Assembly (NCBI RefSeq): GCF_014649375.1
Contig: NZ_BMSX01000004.1
Location: forward strand, 1-64,000
Direction: 5' to 3'
DNA from: Streptomyces aurantiogriseus
Lineage (GTDB): Bacteria > Actinomycetota > Actinomycetes > Streptomycetales > Streptomycetaceae
DNA length: 64,000 nt
Made by a program: the position numbers and the translations under genes. This document shows, piece after piece, positions 18,905 through 27,637 of the stretch. Each line of letters begins with the position of its first letter. The stretch's first letter is position 1. The notes under the pieces were generated by a model. That model had not been told where the DNA came from. It did no database searches and worked only from the letters and a program-made list of their open reading frames with translations.

Positions 18905-19411
18905 ATGAACAGCGACAGCGACCTCCAGATCGCCGGCGACATCCTCGAAGTCCCGCATCTCCTGCAGGCTCAGCGCGAACACCCGGCCACCGTCGCCGAG
19001 TTCGTCGGCCTGGCCCGCTCCATCGCCGCCGACCGCTCCCAGTGGGAGCACCTCGTCCAGTACGACGCGACGACGCGCTGGTACCACCGGCTGCGCACCG
19101 GTCCCGGCTACGAGGTGTGGCTGCTGTCCTGGGTTCCCGGGCAGAGCAGCGGACTGCACGACCACGGCCGCTCCTCCGGAGTGCTGACCGTCCTGGACGG
19201 CACGCTGACCGAGCGCACCGAGCGCGGCACGCGCGTGCTGGGCGCCGGCGCGCAGAGGGTCTTCGCGCCGGGCTACGTGCACGAGGTCGTCAACGACGCG
19301 CTCGAGCCGGCGGTCAGCCTGCACGTCTACTTCCCGGGCCTGACCGAGATGCCCATGCACACCGCCCCGTACTGCGACGGACGGGTCGAGCCGCGTGCCG
19401 TGACCGCCTGA
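18905..19411 (+). CDS. Cysteine dioxygenase family protein
   Basis: A cupin-fold, non-haem iron enzyme of 168 residues that oxidises L-cysteine to cysteine sulfinate using O2, or a close thiol-dioxygenase relative. Predicted iron ligands are H85 and H87 in SGLHDHGRSSG and H126 in APGYVHEVVN; H140 in AVSLHVYFPG matches the second-sphere catalytic His of mammalian CDO. The Cys of the Cys-Tyr crosslink in the animal enzyme is absent, as in most bacterial forms. The ribosome site (GAGGA) is distant (14 bases), so initiation may depend on upstream structure. A Cys-rich leader peptide precedes it, suggesting cysteine control. A 36-base tandem duplication overlaps its stop codon and leads into cofD. 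Confidence 0.92.
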   Translation: MNSDSDLQIAGDILEVPHLLQAQREHPATVAEFVGLARSIAADRSQWEHLVQYDATTRWYHRLRTGPGYEVWLLSWVPGQSSGLHDHGRSSGVLTVLDGTLTERTERGTRVLGAGAQRVFAPGYVHEVVNDALEPAVSLHVYFPGLTEMPMHTAPYCDGRVEPRAVTA

Positions 19412-19476
19412 CGGCGACTTGCGCGACGCGTTGTCGTACCCGCCTGACGGCGACATGCGCGACGCGTTGTCGTACC
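19405..19476 (+). repeat. 36-base tandem duplication at the cysteine dioxygenase stop codon
   Basis: Two adjacent 36-base copies (19405-19440, 19441-19476), beginning CGCCTGACGGCGAC, differ at one base (T versus A). The first copy contains the dioxygenase stop codon, so the unit appears to be an amplified gene end. The second copy runs to within 20 bases of the cofD start. Confidence 0.9.
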
Positions 19477-19496
19477 CGCCTGCAAGACTTGCCCCC

Positions 19497-20456
19497 ATGC
19501 GCATTGTGGTTCTGGCAGGCGGCATCGGCGGTGCCCGGTTCCTGCGCGGTCTGAAGCGGGCCGTGCCGGACGCGGACATCACGGTCATCGGCAACACCGG
19601 GGACGACATCCACCTCTTCGGGCTGAAGGTCTGCCCGGACCTCGACACGGTGATGTACACGCTCGGCGGCGGCATCAACGAGGAGCAGGGCTGGGGGCGG
19701 GCCGACGAGACCTTCCATCTGAAGGAGGAGCTCGCGGCGTACGGCGTCGGGCCCGCGTGGTTCGGGCTGGGCGACCGGGACTTCGCCACGCACATCGTGC
19801 GGACACAGATGATCGGCGCCGGGTATCCGCTGAGCGCGGTGACCGAGGCGCTGTGCGACCGGTGGAAGCCGGGCGTACGGCTGATCCCGATGAGCGACGA
19901 CCGCGTCGAGACGCATGTGGCGGTCGAGGTCGACGGGGAACGCAAGGCGGTGCATTTCCAGGAGTACTGGGTGCGGCTGCGGGCGTCGGTGCCGGCCGAG
20001 GCGATCGTGCCCGTCGGCGCGGAGCAGGCGAAGCCCGCGCCGGGCGTCCTGGAGGCGATCGCGGCCGCGGACGTCGTCCTCTTCCCGCCGTCGAACCCGG
20101 TCGTGTCCGTCGGCACGATCCTCGCCGTACCCGGCATCCGGGAGGCGATCGCCGACGCCGGGGTGCCGGTGGTGGGCCTGTCCCCCATCGTCGGGGACGC
20201 GCCCGTGCGCGGCATGGCCGACAAGGTGCTCGCGGCGGTCGGCGTGGAGTCGACGGCCGCGGCGGTCGCCGAGCACTACGGCTCGGGGCTGCTCGACGGG
20301 TGGCTCGTGGACACCGTGGACGCGGGTGCCGTGGAGCGCGTCGAGGCCGCCGGGATCCGCTGCCGGGCCGTGCCGCTGATGATGACGGACGTCGACGCGG
20401 CCGCGCAGATGGCCCGGGAGGCGCTGGCGCTGGCGGAGGAGGTGCGGGACGCGTGA
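19497..20456 (+). CDS. cofD: 2-phospho-L-lactate transferase (F420 biosynthesis)
   Basis: The 319-residue CofD/FbiA enzyme joins the activated phospholactate or phosphoenolpyruvate moiety to the deazaflavin Fo, giving (dehydro)F420-0. The N-terminal [18 protein letters not shown] is the conserved nucleotide-binding loop, followed by [20 protein letters not shown] (Asp residues for metal and Fo binding) and [20 protein letters not shown] chose ATG 19497; earlier in-frame ATG codons are artefacts of the 36-base duplication. No ribosome site precedes it. AAGACT 7 bases upstream could be a weak -10 for a leaderless message. Its stop overlaps the fbiB start (GTGA), and the pair is conserved beside whiB in actinobacteria. 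Confidence 0.95.
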   Translation: MRIVVLAGGIGGARFLRGLKRAVPDADITVIGNTGDDIHLFGLKVCPDLDTVMYTLGGGINEEQGWGRADETFHLKEELAAYGVGPAWFGLGDRDFATHIVRTQMIGAGYPLSAVTEALCDRWKPGVRLIPMSDDRVETHVAVEVDGERKAVHFQEYWVRLRASVPAEAIVPVGAEQAKPAPGVLEAIAAADVVLFPPSNPVVSVGTILAVPGIREAIADAGVPVVGLSPIVGDAPVRGMADKVLAAVGVESTAAAVAEHYGSGLLDGWLVDTVDAGAVERVEAAGIRCRAVPLMMTDVDAAAQMAREALALAEEVRDA

Positions 20457-21772
20457 GCGACGCACTCGAGAACGGCTACCGGGTCTGGGCCGTGCCCGGC
20501 CTGCCCGAGGTGCAGGCGGGGGACGACCTCGCCAAGCTGATCGCCGCCGCCGAGCCGGGGCTCGCCGACGGGGATGTGCTGCTGGTGACGTCGAAGATCG
20601 TGTCCAAGGCCGAGGGCCGCGTCGTCCGGGCGGACGACCGGGAGGCCGCGATCGACGCCGAGACCGTACGGGTCGTGGCCCGGCGCGGGACGCTGCGGAT
20701 CGTCGAGAACCGGCAGGGGCTGGTGATGGCCGCCGCGGGTGTCGACGCCTCCAACACCCCTTCCGGGACGGTGCTGTTGCTGCCCGAGGACCCGGACGCG
20801 TCCGCGCGGACGATCCGGGACGGGCTGCGCAACGCCCTCGGCGTCGATGTCGGTGTCGTCGTCACCGACACCTTCGGGCGGCCCTGGCGCGCGGGGCTCA
20901 CGGACGTGGCGATCGGCGCCGCCGGGGTGCGGGTGCTGGACGATCTGCGCGGCGGTACGGACGCGTACGGCAATCCGCTGAGCGCGACGGTCGTCGCGAC
21001 GGCGGACGAGCTGGCCGCCGCGGGGGACCTGGTGAAGGGGAAGGCCGCCGGGCTGCCCGTGGCCGTGGTGCGCGGGCTGGGGCACGTCGTCGCCACCGAC
21101 GGCGACGGCGACGGGGAAGGGGCGCGGGCCATCGTGCGCGGCGCGCGCGACGACATGTTCCGGCTCGGCACGTCCGAGGCGGTGCGGCTGGCGGTCACCC
21201 AGCGGCGGACGGTGCGGTCCTTCACGGACGAGCCCGTGGACCCCGGTGCGGTACGGCGGGCGGTCGCCGCGGCCGTCACGGCGCCGGCGCCGCACCACAC
21301 GACGCCGTGGCGGTTCGTGCTGCTGGAGTCGGAGGCGGCGCGGGTCCGGCTGCTGGACGCGATGCGGGACGCGTGGGTCGCGGACCTGCGGCGGGACGGC
21401 AAGTCGGAGGAGTCGATCGCCAAGCGGGTACGGCGGGGGGACGTGCTGCGGAATGCGCCGTACCTGGTCGTGCCGTGCCTGGTGATGGACGGGGCGCACA
21501 CGTACGGGGACGCTCGGCGGGACGCGGCCGAGCGGGAGATGTTCGTGGTGGCGACCGGGGCCGGCGTGCAGAACTTCCTCGTCGCGCTGGCCGGGGAGCG
21601 GCTGGGGTCGGCGTGGGTGTCGTCGACGATGTTCTGCCGGGATGTGGTGCGGGAGGTGCTGGAGTTGCCGGAGGGGTGGGATCCGATGGGGGCGGTGGCG
21701 GTCGGGCATGCGGCGGAGGAGCCGAAGGCCCGGGCGGAGCGGGATGCGGGGGTGTTCATCGAGGTGCGGTGA
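20453..21772 (+). CDS. fbiB: Bifunctional F420:gamma-glutamyl ligase / dehydro-F420 reductase
   Basis: A 439-residue FbiB. Residues ~10-245 are the CofE-type ligase that adds glutamates to F420-0 using [37 protein letters not shown] and GLGHVVATD are typical. From ~250 a nitroreductase-fold, FMN-binding domain follows ([20 protein letters not shown], then [15 protein letters not shown] and [13 protein letters not shown]), which in actinobacteria reduces dehydro-F420-0 and aids poly-glutamylation. The GTG start overlaps the cofD stop, indicating translational coupling. F420 serves many reductases in Streptomyces. No other F420 genes (fbiC, fbiD) lie in the window. Confidence 0.95.
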   Translation: MSDALENGYRVWAVPGLPEVQAGDDLAKLIAAAEPGLADGDVLLVTSKIVSKAEGRVVRADDREAAIDAETVRVVARRGTLRIVENRQGLVMAAAGVDASNTPSGTVLLLPEDPDASARTIRDGLRNALGVDVGVVVTDTFGRPWRAGLTDVAIGAAGVRVLDDLRGGTDAYGNPLSATVVATADELAAAGDLVKGKAAGLPVAVVRGLGHVVATDGDGDGEGARAIVRGARDDMFRLGTSEAVRLAVTQRRTVRSFTDEPVDPGAVRRAVAAAVTAPAPHHTTPWRFVLLESEAARVRLLDAMRDAWVADLRRDGKSEESIAKRVRRGDVLRNAPYLVVPCLVMDGAHTYGDARRDAAEREMFVVATGAGVQNFLVALAGERLGSAWVSSTMFCRDVVREVLELPEGWDPMGAVAVGHAAEEPKARAERDAGVFIEVR

Positions 21773-21792
21773 GCGACGTCGGCGGACGCGTG

Positions 21793-21930
21793 CGCTCGTT
21801 TCTTCTGCTCTGATTGCGTCTGCGCTCGTTGCTTCCGCCCTCGTTTGCTTCTGCCCTCGTTTGCTTCTGCCCTCGTTGCGCCTGCTCCTGTTGCGCTCGT
21901 TCTTGTTGCGCCTGCTCCCGTTGCACCTAC
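21793..21930 (+). repeat. 15/16-base pyrimidine-rich minisatellite
   Basis: About nine head-to-tail copies of a unit like CCTCGTTTGCTTCTGC lie between fbiB and the glycosylase gene; most copies are 15 bases, two identical ones are 16. The strand is strongly pyrimidine-skewed. It starts about 20 bases past the fbiB stop and ends just before the ribosome site of the next gene. Confidence 0.85.
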
Positions 21931-21968
21931 TCTCGTAGGTCTCCACCGCCTTCCCGAGGACCTCTCTC

Positions 21969-22982
21969 GTGTCAGGACGATTCGCTCCGCGGCCCACGCG
22001 TACGACCGTGCGCGGGGGGCAAGTCGTCGTGCCCGCGGGGGTGCCGCGGCAGGCCGGTTCCCGGGCGGGGCGGGTGCGGACGTGGGTGCCGGAGGGACCG
22101 CTCGATCTCGGGCTGGTGCTGGGACCGCTGCGGCGTGGACCCGGGGATCCGACCTTCCGGGCGATGCCCGACGGGTCCGTGTGGCGGGCCAGTCTGACGC
22201 CCGCCGGAGCCGGGACGTTGCGGATCAGTGTGGCTTCCGGAAGCGGTGCGGTACGGGGGGAGGCTTGGGGGCCCGGCGCCGAGTGGCTGTTGGAGCAGAT
22301 GCCGGAGATGCTCGGCGCCGCGGACGATCCGGCCGCCTTCGAGCCTCGGCACCGGCTGGTCGCGATGGCGCGGCATCGGCGGCCGGGGCTGCGGCTGACG
22401 CGGACCGGGCTGGTGCTGGAGTCGCTGATCCCGTCGGTGCTGGAGCAGAAGGTCACCACCGATGAGGCGTATCGGGCGTGGCGGTTGCTGGTGCGGAAGT
22501 TCGGGGAGCCTGCGCCGGGGCCTGCGGCGGGCGGGCGGTTGTGGGTGATGCCGGCGCCGCGGACGTGGGCGCTGATTCCGTCGTGGGAGTGGCATCGGGC
22601 CGGGGTCGACAACAAACGGGCGTCGACGATCCTGCGGGCGGTGCGGGTCGCTGCGCGGCTGGAGGAGGCGGTTCGGATGGAGCCGTGTGCCGCGCAGGAG
22701 CGGTTGGAGGTCGTGCCGGGGATCGGGCCGTGGACGTCGGCGGAGGTGGTGCAGCGCAGTCATGGGGCGGCGGATGCGGTGACCGTGGGGGATCTGCATC
22801 TGCCGCGGATCGTGGGGTGGGCGTTGGCCGGGGATCGGTCGGCGGACGACTCGGTGATGCTGGAGTTGCTGGAGCCTTATGCGGGGCAGCGGCATCGGGC
22901 AGCTCGGTTGATTCTGCTGAGTGGGCGGGTTCCGCCTCGGCGGGCGCCGCGGATGCCGGTGGGGGACATCGGGAGGTTGTGA
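21969..22982 (+). CDS. DNA-3-methyladenine glycosylase, AlkA type
   Basis: A 337-residue HhH-GPD base-excision repair glycosylase, probably removing alkylated purines. The N-terminal ~120 residues form the AlkA-like beta domain. The helix-hairpin-helix is LEVVPGIGPWTSAEVVQRS, followed by the catalytic segment DAVTVGDLHLPR, where the Asp activates water. The region VLESLIPSVLEQKVTTDEAYRAWRLL is the conserved DNA-facing helix. It starts at GTG 21969 with GAGGA 8 bases upstream. The AlkA active-site aromatic residues cannot be placed with certainty here. No adaptive-response regulator is nearby. Confidence 0.88.
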   Translation: MSGRFAPRPTRTTVRGGQVVVPAGVPRQAGSRAGRVRTWVPEGPLDLGLVLGPLRRGPGDPTFRAMPDGSVWRASLTPAGAGTLRISVASGSGAVRGEAWGPGAEWLLEQMPEMLGAADDPAAFEPRHRLVAMARHRRPGLRLTRTGLVLESLIPSVLEQKVTTDEAYRAWRLLVRKFGEPAPGPAAGGRLWVMPAPRTWALIPSWEWHRAGVDNKRASTILRAVRVAARLEEAVRMEPCAAQERLEVVPGIGPWTSAEVVQRSHGAADAVTVGDLHLPRIVGWALAGDRSADDSVMLELLEPYAGQRHRAARLILLSGRVPPRRAPRMPVGDIGRL

Positions 22983-23040
22983 GAGGGGGTGCGTTGTGGT
23001 TGCCGTAGGGGTGTTTTCGCCCCCGCCGCCCCTACCCTTC

Positions 23041-23545
23041 CCGACCTCCAGGGGCTCCGCCCCTTCGACCCCACCAGGGGCTCCGCCCCCTGGACCCCGG
23101 CGGGGCTCCGCCCCTGCACCCACGCCGGACCGCCCGCCCCGCTACCCCGGACGGGCTGCGCCCCTGCAACCCCACCAGGGGACTCCGCCGCCTGAACCCC
23201 GGCGAGGGCTGCGCCCCCTACACCCCACTCGGGGCTACCGCCCCTGCATCCCGGCGGGGCTCCGCCCCTGCACCCAACGCCGGACCGCCGCTCCGCTACC
23301 CCGGAGGGGCTCCGCCCCTGCGACCCCGCCAAGGGACTCCGCCGCCTGAACCCCGGCGAGGGCTGCGCCCCTGCACCCCACTCGGGGCTACCGCCCCTGC
23401 ATCCCACCAGGGGCTCCGCCCCCTGAACCCCGGCGGGGCTGCGCCCCCTACACCCTCGCGGGGCTGCGCCCCGCACCCCCGCTTCGGCCCTGAAACGGGC
23501 CTCGTCCTCAAACGCCGGACGGGCTGAATGACCCCGACCGGCGTT
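23041..23545. repeat. GC-rich intergenic repeat array with a 154-base duplication
   Basis: The spacer between the glycosylase and the pyrophosphorylase is filled with palindromes of the type GGGGCTCCGCCCC and GGGGCTGCGCCCC spaced every 20-40 bases. A block starting CCGGCGGGGCTCCGCCCC at 23097 is repeated in tandem at 23251, giving a 154-base imperfect duplication to about 23404. The array ends with CTTCGGCCCTGAAACGGGCC and TCAAACGCCGGACGGGCTG, the same ending as a second copy of the element at 46135-46310. No gene is seen. Confidence 0.85.
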
Positions 23546-23580
23546 TGAAGTCACCCGTGTTTACGCCCCTATTTACGCCC

Positions 23581-24663
23581 CTACTGATCCGAGGAGAACC
23601 GCACCGCCCCCGCCGGGATCCGCGCGTCGCACCAGACGCGGGCGCCTTCGCGGAGTTCGTTGTCGGGGCCGACGATCGCGCCGTCGCCGATGACCGTGCC
23701 GGTGAGGACGGAGCGTTCGCCGACGCGGGCGCGGGTGCCGATGAGGGAGTCGGTGATGACGGCGCCGGGTTCGATCACCGCGCCGGGGAGGATTGTCGAG
23801 CCGAAGACGCGCGCGCCCTCCGCGACGAAGGCGCCCTCGCCCACCACCGTGCCGCCGGTGAGTTTCGCGTCGGGGGCGACCGTGGCCGTGGGGAGGATGA
23901 GGCGGTCGCCGCAGCGGCCGGGGACGGCCGGGGACGGGGCGCGGCCGAGGACGAGGTCCGCCGAGCCGCGGACGAAGGCCGCCGGGGTACCCAGGTCCAG
24001 CCAGTACGTGGAGTCGACCATGCCCTGGAGGTGGGCGCCGGCCGAGAGGAGATCAGGGAACGTCTCCCGCTCCACCGAGACCGGGCGGCCCAGCGGGATC
24101 GTGTCGATGACCGAGCGGCGGAAGACGTACGCGCCCGCGTTGATCTGGTCGGTGACGATCTCCTCGGGGGTCTGGGGCTTCTCCAGGAAGGCCAGGACCT
24201 TGCCGGTGTCGTCGGTGGGGACCAGGCCGTAGGCCCGGGGGTCCGTCACCTTCGTCAAGTGCAACGAAACGTCTGCCGACGTCGCCTCGTGGGTGGCCAC
24301 CAGTCTTCTGATGTCGAGGCCCGTGAGGATGTCGCCGTTGAAGACGAGTACCGGGTCGTCGGGGCCCGAGTGCAGCCGGGACGCGACGTTGCGGATCGCG
24401 CCGCCCGTGCCGAGGGGCTCCTCCTCCGTGACGTACTCGATGTGGAGGCCGAGCGACGAGCCGTCGCCGAAGTACGGCTCGAAGACCTCCGCCAGATAGC
24501 TCGTCGCGAGGACGATGTGGTCCACGCCCGCCGCTTTCGCCCGCGCCAGTTGGTGCGTCAGGAACGGCACCCCCGCTGCCCTGACCATTGGCTTGGGCGT
24601 GTGCACCGTGAGCGGGCGCAGCCGGGTGCCCTTGCCGCCGACCAGGAGGATCGCTTCTGTCAC
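23581..24663 (-). CDS. Sugar-nucleotide pyrophosphorylase (mannose-1-phosphate guanylyltransferase type)
   Basis: A 360-residue nucleotidyltransferase making GDP-mannose (or a related NDP-sugar) from the sugar-1-phosphate. The N-terminal Rossmann-like domain begins AILLVGGKGTRLRPLTVHTP, the phosphate-binding signature, followed by KPMVRAAGVPFLTHQL, the EEPLGTGGAIRNV loop and VFNGDILTGLD (metal Asp). A left-handed beta helix of hexapeptide repeats occupies the last ~100 residues (GGTVVGEGAFVAEGARVFGS). Its position near manA, manB and whiB matches the mycobacterial GDP-mannose gene. The start is GTG 24663 with AGGAAG 11 bases upstream; a hairpin lies in the leader. Confidence 0.9.
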   Translation of the reverse strand: MTEAILLVGGKGTRLRPLTVHTPKPMVRAAGVPFLTHQLARAKAAGVDHIVLATSYLAEVFEPYFGDGSSLGLHIEYVTEEEPLGTGGAIRNVASRLHSGPDDPVLVFNGDILTGLDIRRLVATHEATSADVSLHLTKVTDPRAYGLVPTDDTGKVLAFLEKPQTPEEIVTDQINAGAYVFRRSVIDTIPLGRPVSVERETFPDLLSAGAHLQGMVDSTYWLDLGTPAAFVRGSADLVLGRAPSPAVPGRCGDRLILPTATVAPDAKLTGGTVVGEGAFVAEGARVFGSTILPGAVIEPGAVITDSLIGTRARVGERSVLTGTVIGDGAIVGPDNELREGARVWCDARIPAGAVRFSSDQ

Positions 24664-24687
24664 CTTCGTCTCTGCTTCCTGCCGGGA

Positions 24688-24711
24688 CCGGCCGAACTGT
24701 CTTTCGGCCGG
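24688..24711 (-). terminator. Hairpin between the amidase and pyrophosphorylase genes
   Basis: CCGGCCGAA (24688-24696) and TTCGGCCGG (24703-24711) form a perfect 9-base stem with a 6-base loop. It lies 160 bases past the amidase stop and 25 bases before the pyrophosphorylase start on the same strand, so it may end the amidase transcript or act in the next gene's leader. Confidence 0.55.
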
Positions 24712-24871
24712 CCAGTGTATGCAGACCGTTGCGTGGCAACTTCGATGGCCGTGCGGTGTTCCATGCGCTGTCCCCCCGACGGCTGTGGAATGTGCCCCCC
24801 ACTGGACGTGTCCTCCGCCGCCTCCGGTTTCCGCCGGGGCCTCCCCAGGCCCCCGGCGTCCCGGACCCGCC

Positions 24872-26338
24872 TCAACGACCCTGGTAGCGGGCCGCCGTTG
24901 AGCGGGCCGAGCCGAGCTTGCCGTAGAGCTGCCGTCCTGGGCATTCCGTGGCGAAGCCGTCCCGGTGGCCGGAGATCACGTTCAGTCGTACGTTCTTACC
25001 TTTTGCGTACAGATTGCCACCACCCGACTTCAGGTATGTCTTTCCGCGCGGATTCGCCCCGAACAGGCCAAGCTTCCACGCCGTCAGACGGGCGATGGCG
25101 TTCACCGCCGCGGCGGACGGCTTCGCGGTGCTGAACGTACCGAGAACGGCGATCCCCATGCTGTTGGTGTTGAAACCCAGGGTGTGGGCGCCCAGGATCG
25201 CCTTGGTCACTCCCCCGGCGCGGCCCTCGTAGATGCTTCCGCACTTGTCGACGAGGAAGTTGTAGCCGATGTCCCGCCAGCCCATGCTCTTGACGTGGTA
25301 GCGGTAGATACTGCGGATGACTGAGGGCGCCTGGGAGCACTTGTAGTTGTTGCCTGTCGCCGAGTGGTGCACGAAGGCCGCCTTGACCGTATTCGTGTAG
25401 CGGAACGCCTTCTCCCGCATGCTCTCGTCGGCGCCCCAGCCGCGTCGGGTGACGATGCGCGGGCGCGGGCCGATGTAGGGCTTGGCCTGCCGGCGCTCCG
25501 TCAGTTCGCCCTGGCGCAGGGAGAGAAGTTCACGTTCTGTTCCTGCTCGGTCGAGGGCGGGGATCCCGGTGGCGCCGAGGGGGGCGAGGTCCGTGTTGGC
25601 GGCGGAGGCGGCGATGGTCCGAGCGGTCATCGCGGTCGCCGCCCCCCGCGGGGCGCCGACGGGGCCCCATGGGGTCACGGCACGGCTGCGGGGCGGGCCG
25701 ACGGGCGCGTGGGCGGAGGGCTCCGTTCCGGGGTCGACCAGTTCGAGGCGCAGGCCCTTGGGGAGCGGGGGTGCCGCCGACGCGGTGAGGGGGCCGCGGG
25801 CGGTGTCCTCCGTACGGGTGGCGGCGGTGGGGATGACGCGGACCTCCACGCCGTCGGATTCGCCCACCCACAGGGGGGCGGTGGCGCCGCGGACGCGGTG
25901 TGAGGCGCGTTCGGACGTGCCGGGGTCGGCGCCGTGCTCGGCGCTGTGGGTCTCGAGGTCCTGCCAGCCGGACCAGGTGCCGGTGCCGGCGGCGCGGGTG
26001 CGGACCTGGGCGCCGCCGTGCAGTTCGGCGTCCGGGTCGTCCCAGACGACGCCCACGAGGGAGAAGGGGCGTACGTCCCGGCGGGGCAGGCCCTGTTCCG
26101 CGCCGGGGGCACGGTCGCGGGCGAGGGAGGTCAGAGGCAGCGACTGGGTGCTGCCGGGGAGCGGGGCGGCGGGGCTCGTGGCCGGGGCCGCGACGACGGT
26201 CGGCTCCGCGGTCGGCGCCGGTCGCGCCGTTGTCGCGGCAGCGGGCGGCGTCAACGGGAGGGCGAGGGCCGCCGCACAGGTGACACCGATCGAGGAAGCA
26301 AGCAATCCACGCATGCGACCGATCCTGGACAGGGCCAT
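24872..26338 (-). CDS. Secreted N-acetylmuramoyl-L-alanine amidase, PGRP type
   Basis: A 488-residue exported zinc amidase that cuts the bond between muramic acid and the stem peptide of peptidoglycan. A signal peptide (MALSRIGRMRGLLASSIG and on) is followed by a Pro/Ala/Thr linker and a beta-rich region (~85-240). The PGRP/Amidase_2 domain is C-terminal: KAAFVHHSATGNNY gives the first zinc His (~324-325), DIGYNFLVDKCGSIYEGR the conserved Tyr (~359), GAHTLGFNTNSMGIAVLG the core, and VISGHRDGFATECPGR the second His (~458) and zinc Cys (~466), so the active site is complete. I chose ATG 26338; an ATG 21 bases further in is possible. It diverges from the TIGR03089 gene. Confidence 0.9.
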   Translation of the reverse strand: MALSRIGRMRGLLASSIGVTCAAALALPLTPPAAATTARPAPTAEPTVVAAPATSPAAPLPGSTQSLPLTSLARDRAPGAEQGLPRRDVRPFSLVGVVWDDPDAELHGGAQVRTRAAGTGTWSGWQDLETHSAEHGADPGTSERASHRVRGATAPLWVGESDGVEVRVIPTAATRTEDTARGPLTASAAPPLPKGLRLELVDPGTEPSAHAPVGPPRSRAVTPWGPVGAPRGAATAMTARTIAASAANTDLAPLGATGIPALDRAGTERELLSLRQGELTERRQAKPYIGPRPRIVTRRGWGADESMREKAFRYTNTVKAAFVHHSATGNNYKCSQAPSVIRSIYRYHVKSMGWRDIGYNFLVDKCGSIYEGRAGGVTKAILGAHTLGFNTNSMGIAVLGTFSTAKPSAAAVNAIARLTAWKLGLFGANPRGKTYLKSGGGNLYAKGKNVRLNVISGHRDGFATECPGRQLYGKLGSARSTAARYQGR

Positions 26339-26441
26339 ACGTATCCGCACATCGGGGAACTGACGGCCCGTCGGGTGCGTTCCGCCGAACCGGTGGCCCG
26401 GTGGCGGGTGTACGGCGCGGTCGGCGCGTACGCTTGCGCGG

Positions 26442-27200
26442 GTGAACGCCACCGACCGCACCCCTGCCGACCTGCTGCGTTCCGCGCTCGCCGCGGATCC
26501 CGCGCGCCCGCTGGTGACCTTCTACGACGACGCCACCGGCGAACGTGTCGAATTGTCCGTGGCCACCTTCGCCAATTGGGTGGCCAAGACCGCCAATCTG
26601 ATCCAGGACGGGCTGTCCGCCGAGCCCGGCGACCGGATCGCGCTGCTGCTGCCCGCCCACTGGCAGACGGCGGTGTGGCTGCTCGCGTGTTCGTCGGCGG
26701 GGGTCGTCGCGGACGTCGCCGGGGACCCGGCGCGCGCGGACTTCGTCGTCGCCGGGCCCGGTCACTTCGAGGCGGGGCTGGCCTGCCGGGGCGAGCGGTA
26801 CGCCCTCTCGCTCGCACCGCTCGGCCGGCGCTTCGTCCCGGCCCCGCCGGATGGTTACGCCGACTACGCCGTCGACGTCCCGAGCCACGGGGACCGCTTC
26901 GTGCCGTACGCACCCGTGGACCCGGAGGAGCCCGCGCTCATCGTGGCCGGCGCGGAGTACACGGGCGCGGAGATCGTGGAACGCGCCCGCGCCGAGGCGG
27001 CGGACCTCGGCCTGACCGGCCCCGGCTCCCGGCTCCTGTCCGGCCTGCCGTACGACACCTGGGAGGGCCTCAGCGCCGGACTGTACGCGCCGCTGGCCAG
27101 CGGGGGTTCCGTGGTGCTCTGCCGGAACCTCGGCCAGGCGGACGAGGAGACCGTGGCCAAGCGCATCGAGAGCGAACGGGTGTCGGCCACGGCCCGGTGA
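26442..27200 (+). CDS. TIGR03089 family protein (adenylate-forming enzyme-like)
   Basis: A 252-residue actinobacterial protein related to the N-terminal part of AMP-binding enzymes. RPLVTFYDDATGERVELSVA and FANWVAKTANLIQDGL resemble the opening of acyl-CoA synthetases, but the ATP-binding P-loop (TSGTTG) and the C-terminal lid are absent, so ordinary ligase activity is unlikely. It starts at GTG with TACGCT (26429-26434) 7 bases before it and no ribosome site, so a leaderless message is likely. In other actinobacteria it sits beside LCP genes, as here, but its role is unknown. Confidence 0.85.
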   Translation: MNATDRTPADLLRSALAADPARPLVTFYDDATGERVELSVATFANWVAKTANLIQDGLSAEPGDRIALLLPAHWQTAVWLLACSSAGVVADVAGDPARADFVVAGPGHFEAGLACRGERYALSLAPLGRRFVPAPPDGYADYAVDVPSHGDRFVPYAPVDPEEPALIVAGAEYTGAEIVERARAEAADLGLTGPGSRLLSGLPYDTWEGLSAGLYAPLASGGSVVLCRNLGQADEETVAKRIESERVSATAR

Positions 27201-27637
27201 GGGGCGCGGCGCGGCTGCGGTCGCAGGGGGCCGTGCGCACGGGCCACTACGACCGCAGCCGCGCCGCCACGGCCCAGGCCGCACGCCCCGATACGGCTGC
27301 TGCCCGGCGGGCGCCCGGCAGGCACGGCCCGGTACCACCCCCGCCGGGGGCGACCACCCACCAGACCCACACCCCGATACGGCCATCACCGGACGGGCAG
27401 CAGGCACGACCCAGCACGATCCCCGCCGGGCGACCACCCACCAGGCGCTCGCCCTGCCACACCCCCTTCGGGCTGCCACCCGCCAGGCACGCGCCCTGCC
27501 ATTCCCCCCTTCGGGCAGGCGCCCGCCCGGCACGACCCGGCATCACCCCCACCACGGCAGAGCCCCGTTCACCCGTTCGGCCCACCCCCGCCCGCAGCCC
27601 CGGGCCACCCGGGCGATCGTCGTAGGAGCGGCACGAC
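27201..27637. repeat. Non-coding spacer with ~85-base imperfect repeats
   Basis: The block from CCCCGATACGGC to CGACCACCCACCAG occurs at 27286-27363 and again at 27372-27443, with more diverged copies (CGGGCTGCCACCCGCCAGGC type) to about 27550. A separate inverted pair, GCGGCTGCGGTCG near 27211 and CGACCGCAGCCGC near 27250, could be a terminator after the TIGR03089 gene. No gene is seen. Confidence 0.65.

Noticed and set aside
18645..18908. An 87-codon frame overlapping the leader peptide and ending in ATGA at the cysteine dioxygenase start.
   Set aside because: Composition and lack of a ribosome site suggest a chance frame; the Cys-rich frame explains the region better, though coupling through this frame is not excluded.
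23041..23545. Regularly spaced palindromes resembling a CRISPR array.
   Set aside because: Repeat units and spacers are not of constant length, the 'spacers' are themselves repeated, and no cas gene is present.
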